Assembly: GCA_046498185.1 (NCBI GenBank)
Contig: JAWOBE010000076.1
Coordinates: forward strand, 1 to 64,000
DNA length: 64,000 nt
Origin: CAYXDR01 sp046498185
GTDB lineage: Bacteria > Desulfobacterota > DSM-4660 > Desulfatiglandales > Desulfatiglandaceae
Reading direction: 5' to 3'
The position numbers and the translations under genes were made by a program. The notes under the pieces are model-generated. The model was not told the origin of the DNA. It searched no databases and saw only the letters and a list, made by a program, of their open reading frames with translations. Of this stretch, positions 8,378 to 16,630 are shown piece after piece (position 1 is the first letter of the stretch; the number at the start of each line of letters is the position of its first letter).

Positions 8378-9151
8378 CTACCACCACCTAATAAAATCAG
8401 TAACCTTTTTACGTATATCAACAAATTTCGGATCTATCATATTTCTCGGCCGTGGCAAATCCACACAAACCTCTGCTTTAATTTTGGTAGGTTTGTTGCT
8501 CAAGACCAATATCCTTTCGGCCACATATACCGCCTCTTCAATGTTATGTGTCACAAAAATCACAGTGCTTCCAAGAGTCTTCCAGAGCTTGACCAACTCG
8601 TCTTCCAGATAATTTCGCAGTTTTACATCCAACTGCCCGTATGGTTCATCCATCAGCAGCAGATCAGGATCCACTGCAAACGCCCGGGCCACGGTAATGC
8701 GCTGGACCATGCTTGCCGACACCTGATTGGGATATAAATCTTTCGTATTTTTTAGGCCCACGAGATCGAGCATATAGTCGACCCTCTCTTTTATTTTAGT
8801 CTTTGAAAAACGTTTGACTTCCATTCCATAAGCGACATTTTCTCGAACTGTGCGCCAGGGCATGCAAGTAGGCTCTTGAAAAACAAACGAAATATTGTGC
8901 TTTTGGGGATCGGCTACTTCGCCATCAATGAATATGTCACCCTCGGATGTGGGGATAAGCTTGGACAAACAATTTAGAAAAGTGGTCTTGCCACACCCTG
9001 TTGGTCCAACGATTGCAAGGAATTCACCTTTCGACACATTAAAGCTAATATTATCCAGAACTAAAAGATCCCCGAATCGTTTGGTTAAATTTATTACCTC
9101 AATTTTATGCATTTTTCGGTCTTGTGGGGGTATGTTATATTGCTTTTTCAT
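8378..9151 (-). CDS. NitT/TauT-type ABC transporter ATP-binding protein (second of two); degenerate signature motif
   Basis: A 257-residue nucleotide-binding subunit. Walker A GPTGCGKT (49-56), the Q-loop in FVFQEP, Walker B LLMDEP with E169, and the H-loop histidine in VTHNIEEA (H202) are all intact. The ABC signature, normally LSGGM, reads VSASM at 144-148. Signature glycines contact the gamma-phosphate in the partner's site, so this change should weaken the ATP site formed with the other ATPase's Walker motifs. That partner also lacks its H-loop histidine. ATG 9151 is used, with a weak GGGAAAA upstream; ATG 9112 just before the conserved IEVINLTKRF is an alternative. It follows the aminotransferase by 26 bases, probably in the same operon. 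Confidence 0.94.
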   Translation of the reverse strand: MKKQYNIPPQDRKMHKIEVINLTKRFGDLLVLDNISFNVSKGEFLAIVGPTGCGKTTFLNCLSKLIPTSEGDIFIDGEVADPQKHNISFVFQEPTCMPWRTVRENVAYGMEVKRFSKTKIKERVDYMLDLVGLKNTKDLYPNQVSASMVQRITVARAFAVDPDLLLMDEPYGQLDVKLRNYLEDELVKLWKTLGSTVIFVTHNIEEAVYVAERILVLSNKPTKIKAEVCVDLPRPRNMIDPKFVDIRKKVTDFIRWW

Positions 9152-9177
9152 TTGAAATTTTCCCGTCGTCGGATCTG

Positions 9178-10548
9178 CTATCCGGCAACTTCTTTGTCCG
9201 CTATCACTAAAGCCCTGTCGAAAACACCCATGCCGTGGTCGATCTCCTGTTTGGTAATAGTCAAAGGTGGAGAAAGCATGATTACACTGGTTTGCCCCGG
9301 GAGACAGTAGACCCCTTCCTCAAGCGCCTTGGCCAACACCTTGCCTTTGGCATTAGGCGCCCTGGGCCCTTCAAGCCACGGGTCATGGATCGGCTCTTTG
9401 GTCTTGCGGTCTTTAACAAGTTCCATCCCCACGAAAAGCCCTTTACCCCTGACATCCCCGATGCAGGGATGTTTTTCTTTGAGCTCAAGGGCTTTTTCCA
9501 GCAGGTAGTGTCCCATCTTATCGGCGTTGGCGATGAGATCATCGCTTCTGTAGATACCAATCGCAGCCACCCCGGCCGCCATACCCATAGCGTGGCCACT
9601 GTAAGTGTGACCATGGACCCAGGGGCGTTCCTGGAACTTTTCTGCGACATGCTCCCTCATGCACGTAGCTCCAAGAGGTATATATCCGCCGGTAATTCCC
9701 TTCGCCATGGTGATGATGTCTGGCACCACATCCCAGTGCTCTATCGCGAACCACTTACCGGTCCTTCCGAAGCCGCTCATCACTTCGTCGCATATCAAAA
9801 GTATTCCGTGTCTGTCACATATCTCCCGGACCATCTGCCAGTATCCGTCAGGCGGCACGATGATGCCGTTGGCTCCAACAACAGGTTCCGAGATAAAAGC
9901 CGCCACGCGCCCCCCTCCGCCTTCAAATCGTATCACATCCTCCAAATGTTTCGCACATTGCAGGTCGCAGGCCGGATAGGTCATTCCGAACGGGCATCGA
10001 TAACAATAGAATCCCAGACAGCGCACGACACTGGGAATCGAGGGTTCACATGCCCAGTTGCGCCAATCATTGGAAACGGCCATAGCCGCGTATGTCGATC
10101 CATGATAGCCAATGTAGCGGGACACGATCTTGTCCTTACCAGTAGCCATTCTGGCAAGTTTCAACGCACCTTCATTGGCTTCTGCTCCGCTCGTCGAGAA
10201 ATAAGTGATCTTGATATCTCCAGGCGTCACTTCGGAAAGCAGCTTAGCAAGCTGCGCTTTGGATTCGTTGGCAAAAGCCGACGCAGCCGTCTCAAGTCTT
10301 CCTGCCTGGCCTGAAATTGCTTTTACCATTCGCTCGTCACAATGGCCAAGATTGCTGAACACAAATTGAGATGTAAAATCAAGATATTGCTTGCCAGATT
10401 TATCATAAAAATAATTGCCTTTAGCGTAATCGAGAACTATAGGATTAAGCCCTTTTTGTGCAACCCAGGGATAAAGTATATAGGTTCGTTCATAATCTCT
10501 AATATTTTCTTCACTTAAATTTTTGAAAGTATTTTTTTCTATTTCCAT
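9178..10548 (-). CDS. Class III (omega) aminotransferase, PLP-dependent
   Basis: A 456-residue fold-type I aminotransferase. The PLP-binding lysine is K283 in ITMAKGITGGYIPLGA, with the pyridine-contacting aspartate D254 in LICDEVMSGFGRTG and the phosphate-binding STSGAEANEGALKLAR. Class III enzymes move terminal amino groups (taurine, beta-alanine, GABA, diamines) to pyruvate or 2-oxoglutarate. A C182-x2-C185-x8-C194-x3-C198 cluster (YRCPFGMTYPACDLQC) is a known insertion in some members and might bind a metal. AGGAG precedes ATG 10548. It is first in the transporter operon, behind a sigma-54-type promoter. Taurine:pyruvate aminotransferase is one candidate, consistent with the TauT-like importer, but the substrate is not determined. 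Confidence 0.93.
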   Translation of the reverse strand: MEIEKNTFKNLSEENIRDYERTYILYPWVAQKGLNPIVLDYAKGNYFYDKSGKQYLDFTSQFVFSNLGHCDERMVKAISGQAGRLETAASAFANESKAQLAKLLSEVTPGDIKITYFSTSGAEANEGALKLARMATGKDKIVSRYIGYHGSTYAAMAVSNDWRNWACEPSIPSVVRCLGFYCYRCPFGMTYPACDLQCAKHLEDVIRFEGGGGRVAAFISEPVVGANGIIVPPDGYWQMVREICDRHGILLICDEVMSGFGRTGKWFAIEHWDVVPDIITMAKGITGGYIPLGATCMREHVAEKFQERPWVHGHTYSGHAMGMAAGVAAIGIYRSDDLIANADKMGHYLLEKALELKEKHPCIGDVRGKGLFVGMELVKDRKTKEPIHDPWLEGPRAPNAKGKVLAKALEEGVYCLPGQTSVIMLSPPLTITKQEIDHGMGVFDRALVIADKEVAG

Positions 10549-10551
10549 ATT

Positions 10552-10672
10552 TTTCTCCTAATTATTAATTTATATTTAATATTGATTTTATTATAGTATA
10601 TATAATTTTATAATAATATATAAATATAATGTTATTTATTTATAAATTAATCATTAAATTAGCATATATAAA
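10552..10672. other. Very AT-rich leader upstream of the aminotransferase
   Basis: This ~120-bp stretch is almost entirely A and T (runs such as TATATAATTTTATAATAATA), in strong contrast to the roughly 50% GC genes around it. It lies between the sigma-54 promoter at 10737-10751 and the aminotransferase start, so it would form most of the 5' UTR of the transporter operon. It has no open frame of note. AT-rich DNA here could bind nucleoid proteins or mark a past insertion; neither can be shown from sequence alone. Confidence 0.6.
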
Positions 10673-10736
10673 TATTGGAATCAATAAGTGAAAAATTAGA
10701 AAACAGCCGAATTTGTAGAATTGAAAAGAGTACAGA

Positions 10737-10751
10737 GCAAATTAAATGCCA
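10737..10751 (-). promoter_or_regulatory. Sigma-54 (-24/-12) promoter for the aminotransferase-transporter operon
   Basis: The minus strand reads TGGCATTTAATTTGC, matching TGGCAY-N5-TTGC with the essential GG and GC dinucleotides exactly 10 bases apart. Transcription would start near 10725, about 175 bases before the aminotransferase ATG. The adjacent upstream gene encodes a sigma-54 activator with an intact GAFTGA loop, which strongly supports this reading. Confidence 0.8.
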
Positions 10752-10860
10752 CCGAGAAGTCAGAGTGTCAAATTTTTCTAGAAGTAGTTGAATTTATGGC
10801 TCGATATTTTGGTTGAACCTTTGATTTCCACTAAAATCAATCTCACATCACCATCGATAT

Positions 10861-10897
10861 GATGCTTTATTGCATCAAAGCACAATTTATGATGCAA
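10861..10897. promoter_or_regulatory. Inverted-repeat candidate enhancer (UAS) for the sigma-54 activator
   Basis: TTGCATCA (10870-10877) and TGATGCAA (10890-10897) form a perfect 8-bp inverted repeat with a 12-base spacer. A third half-site, GATGC at 10861-10865, pairs with the first to give GATGC-N6-GCATC. The cluster lies about 120-145 bases upstream of the -24/-12 promoter on its transcribed strand, where Fis-type HTH activators usually bind. It ends 7 bases before the activator's stop codon. Confidence 0.6.
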
Positions 10898-10904
10898 AAT
10901 TCGA

Positions 10905-12338
10905 TCACTTCAACAAATGGAGACTATCTTTCAGCTTTCTGGAAAGGGTTGACTGATTGATTTTTAGCGCTTTAGCCGCCCTGCGCTGGCTCCCGCATTT
11001 TTTCAGCTGAGCTTTGATGAGTTGACTCTCAAAAGCTGCAACCTGATGTTTCAAAGAATTATTTATATTTAAAAGCTCCATATCATCAAATTGGGGGACC
11101 ATGTTTCCGGGAAGATGACAGGTCTTAATTTCATCTTCATCAGTCAAGGTAATTAATCGCTTAACTAAGTTTTGCAATTCCCTTACATTACCAGGAAAAT
11201 TATAATTTTTTATCAAATCCATTGCTTCTTTAGAAATAGATTTTTTAGTGTAAAATTTTTTGTTAAAATCATCCATGAAATACTTAAACAGTGGTTCGAT
11301 TTCTTCTTTACGTTCGCTCAAGGGAGGTATATGAATTGAAATTTCGTTCAATCTAAAAAAAAGATCCTTACGAAAGCTACCAGTCTGGATGATCTCTTCC
11401 AGATCCTTGTTTGTAGCAGCAATAATTCTGGTGTCGATAGTTTGAGGTTCTGTGGACCCAACCTTATAAAAAGTTCTGGTTTCGAGAAATTTCAAAAGCT
11501 TGACCTGAAGAGAACGGTGCATCTCTCCTATTTCATCAAGAAAAAGTATTCCTTTATGTGCACTTTCAAGTAGCCCTTTTCTACCTTTTACCGCAGCACC
11601 GGTGAAGGCTCCGGGTTTATAACCGAACAATTCCGATTCCAACAACGATGTAGTGAGAGAGCCGCAATTGAGATCAATAAAGGGATCGTTTTTTTGTGGG
11701 GATAATTGATGAATCAATCTGGCAACCAGACTTTTCCCAACTCCAGATTTCCCTGTCAAAAGAATATTAATATTAAATTTGGCAGCTCGAACCGCTGTTT
11801 GGATAACATTTTCCATACAGCGGCTGGAAAAGACTATACTTTCCAAACATTTGATATCCACACCTAATTCATCGAGATTACATCGGAAAAGGCTCGGAGG
11901 CAAATTTTCTGGTTCGAGGGTTTCTTTGAGCATTTTAATAAGCGAAACATCACGATCATTTACTAAAATAAATTGGATATTATTATCAGCATCCATGATC
12001 GGGATGCCGGTTGTCAAAATTTTTGTCCCTTTACAGCTTGTCTGAAGGATCGTTACCGGCCGCTTCTTTTCCAGAACGAGGAGGGTAACCGAAGAGTCAT
12101 AATAACCTTCCCTGACGAGGTCCCTCACATTCCGTCCTAAAACATCGGCCGTTGTGAGTCCGAGCATCTCTTCGGAGGCTTTATTCAACATCACGATGTT
12201 ACCTTCATGATCGGTAATGAACAGCCCGTCTCGAGAATGGTACATGATGCCTTCGAAAATCCGCCAGAAATCATCCTCGGATAGGCTAACCTTGGCACCA
12301 AGATGTTTGCTGAGCCTTTTTGAAATAGAATCGATCAT
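10905..12338 (-). CDS. Sigma-54-dependent transcriptional activator (PAS-AAA+-Fis HTH)
   Basis: A 477-residue bacterial enhancer-binding protein. An N-terminal PAS sensor covers about residues 25-125 (DGLFITDHEGNIVMLNKASEEMLG). The AAA+ domain has Walker A GKSGVGKS, the sigma-54 contact loop GAFTGA (in ELFGYKPGAFTGA), Walker B GILFLDEIGEM, and the arginine-finger region RKDLFFRLNEISI. The C-terminus is a Fis/TyrR-type helix-turn-helix (QRRAAKALKINQSTLSRKLK). ATG 12338 is preferred; a GTG at 12383 in the same frame would add 15 residues and neither has a strong Shine-Dalgarno. PAS-linked activators of this kind often sense a small-molecule substrate. It most likely controls the aminotransferase-transporter operon just downstream. 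Confidence 0.93.
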   Translation of the reverse strand: MIDSISKRLSKHLGAKVSLSEDDFWRIFEGIMYHSRDGLFITDHEGNIVMLNKASEEMLGLTTADVLGRNVRDLVREGYYDSSVTLLVLEKKRPVTILQTSCKGTKILTTGIPIMDADNNIQFILVNDRDVSLIKMLKETLEPENLPPSLFRCNLDELGVDIKCLESIVFSSRCMENVIQTAVRAAKFNINILLTGKSGVGKSLVARLIHQLSPQKNDPFIDLNCGSLTTSLLESELFGYKPGAFTGAAVKGRKGLLESAHKGILFLDEIGEMHRSLQVKLLKFLETRTFYKVGSTEPQTIDTRIIAATNKDLEEIIQTGSFRKDLFFRLNEISIHIPPLSERKEEIEPLFKYFMDDFNKKFYTKKSISKEAMDLIKNYNFPGNVRELQNLVKRLITLTDEDEIKTCHLPGNMVPQFDDMELLNINNSLKHQVAAFESQLIKAQLKKCGSQRRAAKALKINQSTLSRKLKDSLHLLK

Positions 12339-12455
12339 CGGTGCAACCCCATAACATAACTTTCTAAGGGCCGTTATTAGCACCCGCTCAATGAGTCGCC
12401 GACGAATCAGGCCAGGAAAAGTAAAATCCTGTCAAACAACGCAAAGCATTTGTTG

Positions 12456-13223
12456 CTAACCCAAATGAACCCCTATTCCCTTTTCACGAAGGTGCTCCTT
12501 TACCTGGCGAATGCTCAGGGTCCGGAAATGGAAAACCGATGCGGCAAGCAGAATTGCGGCTCCTCCATCGATCACCGCCTCCGAAAAATCTTCAAGTTTC
12601 CCTGCTCCCCCGGAAGCCACCACCGGGAGGCCCACCGCCTCAGAAACGGCCCGAATAAAAGGTATATCATATCCCTTTTTTGTTCCGTCACCATCCATGC
12701 TTGTCGGGAGCAGGACGCCTGCTCCAAGCGACTCACAGCGCTGTGCCCACTCGATGGCATCGAGCCCGGTCCTTTTTGTGCCTCCGGCCACAACAAGCTC
12801 AAACCCTGAAGGAAGGCTTTCGTTACGGCGTGCATCGATTGCCACGGTGATCCGAATCGAACCAAATGCATTCCCCGCAGCCTCGATCAAGCCAGGCCCC
12901 TTGACTGCAGCGCTGTTCATTGAAACATTGTCTGCACCTGCATCGAAAAGCATTTTAATATCATCGAGAGTGGAGACACCCCCTCCAACGGTAAGGGGGA
13001 CATCGATCACCGAAGAAACCGCTTCGACCCATTCAAGCCGCGTTTTACGGTTTTCAAGAGTGGCGGCAATATCCAGCATAGCCAGTTCGTCCGCCCCCTC
13101 CTGCTGGTAAAATTTAGCGTTTTCGACCGGGTCTCCGGCGTCACGAAGATTTACGAAATTAACCCCTTTAACCACCCTTCCGTCTTTCATGTCGAGACAG
13201 GGCATAATTTTTACTCTGTTCAC
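12456..13223 (-). CDS. hisF: Imidazole glycerol phosphate synthase subunit HisF
   Basis: A 255-residue (beta/alpha)8-barrel cyclase of histidine biosynthesis, which joins PRFAR with ammonia from HisH to give IGP and AICAR. GTG 13223 is chosen because AAAGGAG lies 6 bases upstream and the protein then starts just before the conserved IMPCLDMKDGRVVKGVNF. The catalytic aspartates are present in CLDMKDG and TVAIDAR, and phosphate-binding GG motifs occur in TVGGGVSTLDD and VVASGGAGKLED. The length matches HisF (about 250-258). No other his gene is in the window, which is unusual because HisF needs HisH. A HisF-like paralog with another role is possible but no catalytic residue is missing. Confidence 0.88.
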   Translation of the reverse strand: MNRVKIMPCLDMKDGRVVKGVNFVNLRDAGDPVENAKFYQQEGADELAMLDIAATLENRKTRLEWVEAVSSVIDVPLTVGGGVSTLDDIKMLFDAGADNVSMNSAAVKGPGLIEAAGNAFGSIRITVAIDARRNESLPSGFELVVAGGTKRTGLDAIEWAQRCESLGAGVLLPTSMDGDGTKKGYDIPFIRAVSEAVGLPVVASGGAGKLEDFSEAVIDGGAAILLAASVFHFRTLSIRQVKEHLREKGIGVHLG

Positions 13224-13876
13224 AATGTCTCCTTTCCCAATGCGCAAATTTGTTTTTAAACAACTATTATTCAAAATCGTTTAATATCATCGAATATATA
13301 GACACATAAGATATCAGTTTCTTGATCGGTAAATTCATATTAATTCAATTCGAGCAGTCTATTCAATTAATTATGCCCAGGAACCATTCTCTTACATCAA
13401 AACTCTAACAAGAAACTGACTTTTTAGGAAAGATTTCAGAAATAAAAAAATAATATGCGGGATGTCAGGCGGTGTCAATTGCAAATCGCCCTCGGGATAT
13501 AAAGATCTAATGAATTCTTTCGTTTCCATCCAGAAGTGCTGAATTAGACGATGAGGTTTCCAGATCAAAAAAAGCTTCGGGGTCGCCCATCCGATTGAAC
13601 TACTCATAAGGCATTGGAGAAATCGCAACCCTTGATCTCGGGCACACCGGCAATCCGCTGCGAGGCAGAGGATCTAAGCCACTATTAAGTGGTCATTTTA
13701 TTTTAGATTTCAATTTTTTTCTATCATATTGATACCAAAAATAATGAAATTCATATTTTAGAATGCTATAAGGACTATTTACATGTAATTGAAAGCTTAT
13801 CAGGCCCATACCAGCCTTGAAGCTTTTCGTGCCAAAGATTAAATCATCATTTTGAATTATGTAAGGAAAAAAATCC
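13224..13876. other. 650-bp divergent intergenic region, hisF to recQ
   Basis: No convincing gene was found. Minus-strand frames at 13392-13628 and 13693-13878 lack a Shine-Dalgarno and recognisable motifs. The outer parts (13240-13400 and 13690-13870) are AT-rich, as expected for the two divergent promoters. The middle (about 13490-13680) has coding-like base composition and may be the decayed remnant of a gene, but nothing identifiable remains. Confidence 0.4.
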
Positions 13877-16258
13877 ATGGAAGCAAATCCGGAAAAGGCG
13901 ATTGATGGTAAGGCGGTAAATCAAATGGAACGTTCACTCCGCTTCATGAAGGAGGTGTTTGGTTTTTCCAATTTCAGACAAGGCCAGGAAGATATCCTTC
14001 GATCAGTATTCGACCGCATGGATACTTTGGTAATTATGCCAACAGGCGGAGGTAAATCCCTGTGCTACCAGATACCGGCGTTCCTGCTTCCAAACATCTC
14101 AATAGTTATTTCACCTTTGATAGCTCTGATGAAAGACCAGGTAGATACACTCAAGAGTCTCGATCTGCCGGTAGCGGCGGTTCATAGCCTGATGAGCCTT
14201 AAAGAGCAGGAATCAACGCTCGAAGCTATTGCCAGTGGAAAGATAAAATTGGTTTACGCTTCACCGGAAAGGCTAAGAAACCGCCGATTCCTGGAAGTTC
14301 TCCAATCGAAAAAGATATCGCTTTTTGCGGTAGATGAAGCGCACTGTATATCGCAGTGGGGGCACGATTTCAGGCCCGACTATTTGAGAATCAGGCAGGC
14401 ACTGGAGGCCTTGGGAAAGCCTCCCATTATTGCTCTTACCGCCACCGCCACAGATAGGGTTCGTTCGGATATTGTTGAAAATCTCCGGCTGCAGGCGCCT
14501 CGGGTATTTATAACCGGTTTCGACCGCAGAAACCTGTTTTGGGAAGTTGCAACGTGCTCCGGGCAAGGACAAAAAGTGGAAATCATAACAGAGAGACTTC
14601 GGAATCTCACCGGAGGTGCGATTATATATACCGGGACCCGAAAAAATGTCGAAAAACTGGTCGATGCCTTACACTCTGCGCAAATTCCTGCCGCCGGCTA
14701 CCATGCGGGCATGGACGAAGTGGATCGAACGAGGGTCCAGGAAAAGTTTATGGATGCCAGCAACAATTTTGTTGTAGCCACGAATGCATTCGGGATGGGG
14801 ATAGACAGATCGGACATAAGAATCGTCATCCACCATACACTCCCGGGTACGATCGAAGCATATTACCAGGAAAGCGGAAGGGCGGGCCGCGACGGTGCCC
14901 CAGCCGTATGCCTGCTCCTGTACAATCCGGCCGATCAGTCGCTTCACGAATATTTTATCGATTCCAGGTATCCTCCTCGGCATATCATATATGAAATTTA
15001 TGAACGCCTCTGCCGACAAGCCGAAGATCACGTATGGCTTACTTACCGTCAGATAGGCGAGCTCGGGGAGGAAAAAGTTCCTGAACCTGCGGTCGCGTCC
15101 TGCATCAGGATACTCGAAGACGCATCAGCCTTACAAAGACTCAGCCGATATGATAATACCGCCGAAATATATTTAAATCGCAACATCGAAGCTCTTAAAA
15201 GCAGCTTTAAATCGAAATCACCTAACAAAACCAAGATCCTGAGGGTGATAGAAAGGTTCTACGGATCTCCTCACGCCTCCGACGGAATTCGATTCCTGCC
15301 TGCTGAAATGGCTGAACAGGCAGGGCTATCTATGGATGCCGTCAGAAAAGCTTTCTCCGACATGCATACAAGCGGCCTCTTGACCTATATTCCTCCCTTC
15401 AGGGGCCGAGGAGTCCGCATACTTGAGAGGATGAAACCGAAAGACCTGCCGATCGACTTTGACGAGCTCAAGGTGCGAAAAGCCTACGAACACACGAAGC
15501 TTAAACAGGTGGTTCAATACGCTTTGGGACCCGCCTGCAGACGTCGTTACCTGCTCAATTATTTCGGCGAAAATGTCACACAGGAAAACTGCGGTGCCTG
15601 CGATAGGTGTTTCACGGTTTCAGGCGAAACCACCGCATCATCCTTCCGTGTCGACCCTGTTGTGGCTGTAAAAATCTTGAGCGGGGTCGCCCGCTTAAAA
15701 GGCAACTATGGCGCATCCACGGCATCAAAAGTGTTAACAGGATCCACCGAAAAAAATCTTCGCCACATCGGGCTCGATCGACTTAGCACTTTCGGCATCC
15801 TGAAAGAATATAGCGGAAAACAGATTATAATCTGGATAAAAGAGCTTGAAACCTCCGGTTACATCATCACAAAACGCAGAAGATCAGACGGACGAAGTTA
15901 CCCTCTCATAGAGCTGAGCGAGGCCGGTCGTACTGTTATGACCGGCAAAAAGAAGGTCCGCCTAAGCTCTCCACCTGGAGCCGATTCCAACACTCTGTCG
16001 CTTCAAAAATCTCAGCGGGATATTCAAAATAACCCTTTGGTTTTTCAGAAGCTGAAAGAGCTTCGGAAAAAAATCGCCGACGAACACAAACTGCCTCCCT
16101 TCTGTATTTTCCACGATCGGACCCTTCAGGAAATGGCCGTAAAAATGCCTCAAACACAGGAAGAGATGCTCGCAATCACCGGAGTTGGAGACGTGACATT
16201 GCGAAAATATGGTAAAATTTTTTTGGCCTTGATAAAAGAAATTAAGGCGGATAATTAA
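13877..16258 (+). CDS. recQ: ATP-dependent DNA helicase RecQ
   Basis: A 793-residue 3'-5' helicase for recombination and fork repair. The order is the RecQ motif 0 region (FGFSNFRQGQEDIL), Walker A in TGGGKSLCYQIPAF, DEAH box AVDEAHCISQWGHDFRPDY, motif VI in YYQESGRAGRDG, the zinc-binding cysteines ending in CGACDRC (~residues 554-578), a winged helix, and a C-terminal HRDC domain (ELRKKIADEHKLPPFCIFHD). It is longer than E. coli RecQ (about 610) because of an additional ~130-residue segment between the second RecA domain and the zinc module, a layout also found in other anaerobes. AAGGA lies 9 bases before ATG 13877. Confidence 0.95.
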   Translation: MEANPEKAIDGKAVNQMERSLRFMKEVFGFSNFRQGQEDILRSVFDRMDTLVIMPTGGGKSLCYQIPAFLLPNISIVISPLIALMKDQVDTLKSLDLPVAAVHSLMSLKEQESTLEAIASGKIKLVYASPERLRNRRFLEVLQSKKISLFAVDEAHCISQWGHDFRPDYLRIRQALEALGKPPIIALTATATDRVRSDIVENLRLQAPRVFITGFDRRNLFWEVATCSGQGQKVEIITERLRNLTGGAIIYTGTRKNVEKLVDALHSAQIPAAGYHAGMDEVDRTRVQEKFMDASNNFVVATNAFGMGIDRSDIRIVIHHTLPGTIEAYYQESGRAGRDGAPAVCLLLYNPADQSLHEYFIDSRYPPRHIIYEIYERLCRQAEDHVWLTYRQIGELGEEKVPEPAVASCIRILEDASALQRLSRYDNTAEIYLNRNIEALKSSFKSKSPNKTKILRVIERFYGSPHASDGIRFLPAEMAEQAGLSMDAVRKAFSDMHTSGLLTYIPPFRGRGVRILERMKPKDLPIDFDELKVRKAYEHTKLKQVVQYALGPACRRRYLLNYFGENVTQENCGACDRCFTVSGETTASSFRVDPVVAVKILSGVARLKGNYGASTASKVLTGSTEKNLRHIGLDRLSTFGILKEYSGKQIIIWIKELETSGYIITKRRRSDGRSYPLIELSEAGRTVMTGKKKVRLSSPPGADSNTLSLQKSQRDIQNNPLVFQKLKELRKKIADEHKLPPFCIFHDRTLQEMAVKMPQTQEEMLAITGVGDVTLRKYGKIFLALIKEIKADN

Positions 16259-16351
16259 ATTTTCTGGCAACATTTATGGTAAAAAACACCAAAAACCAGG
16301 GAATAATTGAGGTGAAAAACCACTCAATCATTCAGGGCAGTGAGACGTGCC

Positions 16352-16446
16352 GGTGTCGGGCTCGCTATCGGTATCGGCGTTGATTTTTGATTTCGTGACG
16401 TTTTCGATTCCGATGCCGATACCGACGCCGATAAAAAGTGCGGGAT
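16352..16446 (+). repeat. Dispersed palindromic repeat, copy B (degenerate)
   Basis: This shares the hexamer-rich core of the other three copies: a left arm with GTCGGG, TATCGG and TATCGG units and a right arm with CCGATGCCGATACCGACGCC, again able to form a long hairpin. The terminal GTAAAAAGTC inverted repeats are largely lost, so it looks like an old copy. It lies downstream of recQ and upstream of the cytochrome promoter, in the same orientation as copies A, C and D. Confidence 0.75.
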
Positions 16447-16515
16447 AACCGCTGGGATACATGCCCGCCGTGGAGAAGCACTTTTATTTCGGATCTGGGT
16501 ATTCGAAGGATTCCC

Positions 16516-16544
16516 TTGACACCAAGGCGCCTGTTTTATATAGT
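16516..16544 (+). promoter_or_regulatory. Sigma-70-type promoter for the cytochrome c3 gene
   Basis: TTGACA at 16516-16521 and TATAGT at 16539-16544 are separated by exactly 17 bases. Transcription would begin near 16551, giving an 80-base leader before the ATG at 16631. The match is close to consensus and correctly placed. Confidence 0.75.
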
Positions 16545-16630
16545 TCGAACCAATTTCAGCGCTCAACATAATGATGCAGCAAAGCAAATAACTGCATATC
16601 GAGAATCGAGTAGAGAAGGAGGGACAGACA

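Noticed and set aside
9235..10314. 359-codon open frame on the plus strand opposite the aminotransferase
   Set aside because: It lies wholly antisense to a gene with intact motifs, has no Shine-Dalgarno and no recognisable domain; it results from codon bias on the other strand.
13392..13628. 78-codon minus-strand frame between hisF and recQ
   Set aside because: No ribosome-binding site, no motif, and low-quality composition; at most a remnant of a decayed gene.
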